DNA of 64,000 nucleotides from Geobacteraceae bacterium (GTDB lineage: Bacteria > Desulfobacterota > Desulfuromonadia > Desulfuromonadales > BM103), in assembly GCA_024641085.1 (NCBI GenBank), contig JAHEDT010000003.1, forward strand, positions 1 through 64,000, given 5' to 3'. This document shows, piece after piece, positions 62,295 through 64,000 of the stretch. Below the pieces are notes generated by a model. It did not search any database and was not told the origin of the DNA. It saw only the letters and a list, made by a program, of their open reading frames with translations. Each line of letters starts with the position of its first letter. Position 1 is the stretch's first letter. Made by a program: the position numbers and the translations under genes.

Positions 62295-62687
62295 TCAGTA
62301 TTTGTCAGTAGCGGAAGAGGTTTTTGAGAGACGATCTATGATATTGAACATCTCTTTGAGCCGAAACGGTTTACGCAGGATATCGACGGCACCTGCCTGG
62401 CGAGCCTGATCAAGCAAGGCCGATTCACTAAAGCCGGTCATCATTACGACCTGAGCGCCTGGGCAGAATCCGCGGATTTCGGCCAGGCTCTCGACGCCGT
62501 TTTTACCGGGCAGCTTGATGTCCATGAAGGCAATGTCGTAACAGATGCTCTGGAATTTCCTGATCGCCTCCTCACCGGTACGTGCAATGTCCACCTCACA
62601 GTCATGCACCCCCAGAGCTATCATGAGGCTCTCGGCAAAATCCGGATCGTCCTCGACGACCAGTACCTTGGTTGTTTCTTTAGCCAT
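62295..62687 (-). CDS. Single-domain response regulator (CheY-like receiver)
   Basis: The 130-residue protein is a lone receiver: VLVVEDDPDFAES (acid pair), phospho-acceptor Asp56 in IAFMDIKLPGKNG, the Thr in VVMMTGFSES and Lys in ILRKPFRLKEM. With no output domain it probably works in a phosphorelay or by protein contact, as a partner of the kinase downstream. The ATG at 62687 has GGGAGTGG close upstream; longer in-frame starts lie in non-coding leader. Confidence 0.9.
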   Translation of the reverse strand: MAKETTKVLVVEDDPDFAESLMIALGVHDCEVDIARTGEEAIRKFQSICYDIAFMDIKLPGKNGVESLAEIRGFCPGAQVVMMTGFSESALLDQARQAGAVDILRKPFRLKEMFNIIDRLSKTSSATDKY

Positions 62688-63116
62688 CGGCCACTCCCGG
62701 CAGACGTGAAGAACTGGCAATATATATATCACAGAAGAGCGCATGCAGCCACATTAATGCTTTGCAATGCGGCCTGCAGAAAGGCAACCGCCTTTCATTT
62801 TACGGGGGACTCAAACGTTTCATAAGAATACGATGAGTTATCCAACACACAATCGGGCTGCTGACTTTGCAGGTGAGATCTGCTGTGGTAAGGTAATCCC
62901 ATGTTATGTCATCCATTGACTGTACCGAGGAGGGCTGCCTGCATGCAACGTCATCACACCATTCAAATCGTCAATCACCATAGCCAGCCGATCAGCTTAC
63001 ATCCCGCGCCGGTGTTATCAAGCTGCGCCACCTCATTGAACCGGCGAGACCGGATCATGAGCCGAGTCACTGTTCTGTCAATATTTACAGCAGTCTCTGA
63101 CCTCGAGCTGTAAGCT
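62688..63116. other. Divergent intergenic region before comEC
   Basis: About 430 bases between the response regulator and comEC, transcribed divergently. A 7-bp hairpin GAAAGGC-AACC-GCCTTTC lies at 62779-62796, followed on plus by ATTTTAC, possibly a weak terminator. Short ORFs here (for example 62901-63113) lack coding character. No RNA gene or repeat recognised. Confidence 0.5.
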
Positions 63117-64000
63117 TTGCTCCCAGTCATACTGCTGGCCGCACATGCGACCGGCATTGCCTTGGTGCTTTTCGTTGCACCTTGGAGTCTGGCCGGTTAT
63201 GGCATGGCCATCGGATTGCTGCTGATGGTCTGGTTTTTTTTGCGCCATTCGAGTTGGGGCTGGCTGCCGTTTCTATGCCTGCTGCTGATGGCAGGCTTCC
63301 TGAATGCATCCCGCGATCTGCGACCACCCGCAGCGGTTCTTCATATCAGTCATTTTGCAGACGGGGCACCCCTGATCCTCGAAGGGCGAATCCTGGTGAT
63401 GGAAAGCAGGGGGTCCGGTGGCTATCGCCTCCGGGTTGAGATGCGCCAGGTCCATACGCCGCAAGGAAAAACACACGTTTCCGGGGAGATCCTGCTTTAC
63501 ATCAAGGAAGGGACACTCGAGGCTCACCCCGGGCAGGTTATCCGCTGGCGCTCAACTCTCAAGCGACCACTCAGTTTCGGCAACCCGGGTGAATTTGACT
63601 ATCCACTTTATCTCGCTGCACACGGTATCCATGTGACGGCTTTCATCGCTCAGGCGACGCAGGCCGCGATCCTGGTCAACCAATTCCGGGAGCCGTCAGC
63701 ACTCCTTGAGGAGTGGCGGCACTTGCTCGCCACTCATATCGCGCAAACCGTACCGGACGAGACGGCCGGACTGCTCCAATCGCTATTGCTCGGCATGCGT
63801 GGCGGCATCAGCAATGATCAGCGCGAGCTTCTTTCCGCGAGTGGCGTTGCCCATCTCTTCGCAATTTCCGGGCTGCATTTCGGCCTTCTGGCACTCCTGC
63901 TTTACCAGGTAAGCAGATGGGGCTATTCCCTGAGCACGCGCTTGCTGCTCTGGTGCCCGCCGCAGAAGGTTTTGCCGATTCTGCTCCTCTTCCCTTTGGC
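63117..64000 (+). CDS. comEC: ComEC/Rec2 DNA-uptake channel, N-terminal part (cut by window end)
   Basis: ComEC forms the inner-membrane channel for single-stranded DNA during natural transformation. The open frame of 294 codons starts at TTG 63117, directly after an in-frame TAA, and runs off the window. It shows N-terminal helices (IALVLFVAPW; MAIGLLLMVWFFL; LPFLCLLLMAGFL), an OB-fold-like DUF4131 domain (about 60-170), FGNPGEFDYPLYLAAHGIHV, and the Competence domain start LLLGMRGGISNDQRELLSAS followed by GVAHLFAISGLHFGLLA, the ComEC signature. About 60 percent of a normal ComEC is missing beyond the edge. Confidence 0.92.
   Translation, partial: MLPVILLAAHATGIALVLFVAPWSLAGYGMAIGLLLMVWFFLRHSSWGWLPFLCLLLMAGFLNASRDLRPPAAVLHISHFADGAPLILEGRILVMESRGSGGYRLRVEMRQVHTPQGKTHVSGEILLYIKEGTLEAHPGQVIRWRSTLKRPLSFGNPGEFDYPLYLAAHGIHVTAFIAQATQAAILVNQFREPSALLEEWRHLLATHIAQTVPDETAGLLQSLLLGMRGGISNDQRELLSASGVAHLFAISGLHFGLLALLLYQVSRWGYSLSTRLLLWCPPQKVLPILLLFPL

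Noticed and set aside
62779-62796. AAAGGCAACC hairpin resembling part of a riboswitch
   Set aside because: Only a 7-bp hairpin; no second conserved helix or tetraloop receptor, and no matching downstream gene.
62901-63113. 70-codon plus-strand ORF directly before comEC
   Set aside because: It ends in a TAA in the comEC frame and its translation (rich in His, Arg and Ser, no pattern) lacks coding character.

Overview
The window reads as chromosomal DNA of a Gram-negative bacterium of the Desulfuromonadales (Geobacter/Desulfuromonas/Pelobacter-like). The basis is gene order and gene style recalled for that group: phoH - HD hydrolase - ybeY - dgkA - corC - lnt - prfB - lysS - lolC - lolD - bamA - skp - lpxD - fabZ - lpxA - lpxB on one strand, a PilY1 minor-pilin operon, an NtrC-type two-component pair and AcnB. 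There are no rRNA or tRNA genes and no CRISPR array. The only mobile DNA seen is one decayed transposase and one palindromic repeat.

Layout. (1) 1-23.3 kb, minus strand: a long envelope block. In the direction of transcription it runs bamA, skp, lpxD, fabZ, lpxA, lpxB, msbA, a DUF374 acyltransferase, waaA, lpxK, a Trm112-like protein, a polysaccharide deacetylase, five glycosyltransferases (four GT4, one GT9) interleaved with two PAPS-type sulfotransferases, then the heptose genes gmhA, hldE, gmhB, and a partial yicC. Together these make lipid A, add Kdo and heptose, elaborate and probably sulfate the core or surface glycan, flip it (MsbA) and supply outer-membrane assembly (BamA, Skp). A strong sigma-70-type promoter lies before bamA. 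(2) 23.4-35.2 kb, minus strand: lolD/lolC lipoprotein release, lysS, prfB with its programmed frameshift, lnt, corC, a DgkA-PAP2 fusion, ybeY, a PgpH-type HD protein and phoH. (3) 35.4-36.8 kb, plus strand: eno with promoter and terminator. (4) 36.9-46.7 kb, minus strand: a sigma-54 two-component system followed by pilV, pilW, pilX, pilY1 and an Ig-like lipoprotein. (5) 47.0-53.0 kb, plus strand: ferredoxin, MFS transporter, lipoprotein, HD-domain protein, DedA, bioA and an agmatinase-family enzyme. (6) 53.0-58.9 kb, minus strand: lipoprotein, a CBS-DUF294 signalling protein with a 46-codon upstream ORF, a 0.5 kb scar of broken genes, and acnB. (7) 59.0-64.0 kb: a small plus-strand ORF, a large PAS sensor kinase with a single-domain response regulator on minus, and the start of comEC on plus, cut by the window end.

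Most of the window is ordinary core genome. The parts that repay attention are the two sulfotransferases in the LPS block, the lpxA-lpxB gap with a long hairpin, the roughly 100-bp out-of-phase overlap of the PgpH-type gene and ybeY, the DgkA-PAP2 fusion, the palindromic element at 49.74 kb, and the scar at 55.6-56.1 kb, where a dead IS91-type transposase abuts the tail of a GC-rich Cys-rich gene. I did not find a convincing wholly new multi-gene system. All family assignments rest on motifs read by eye, without database searches.
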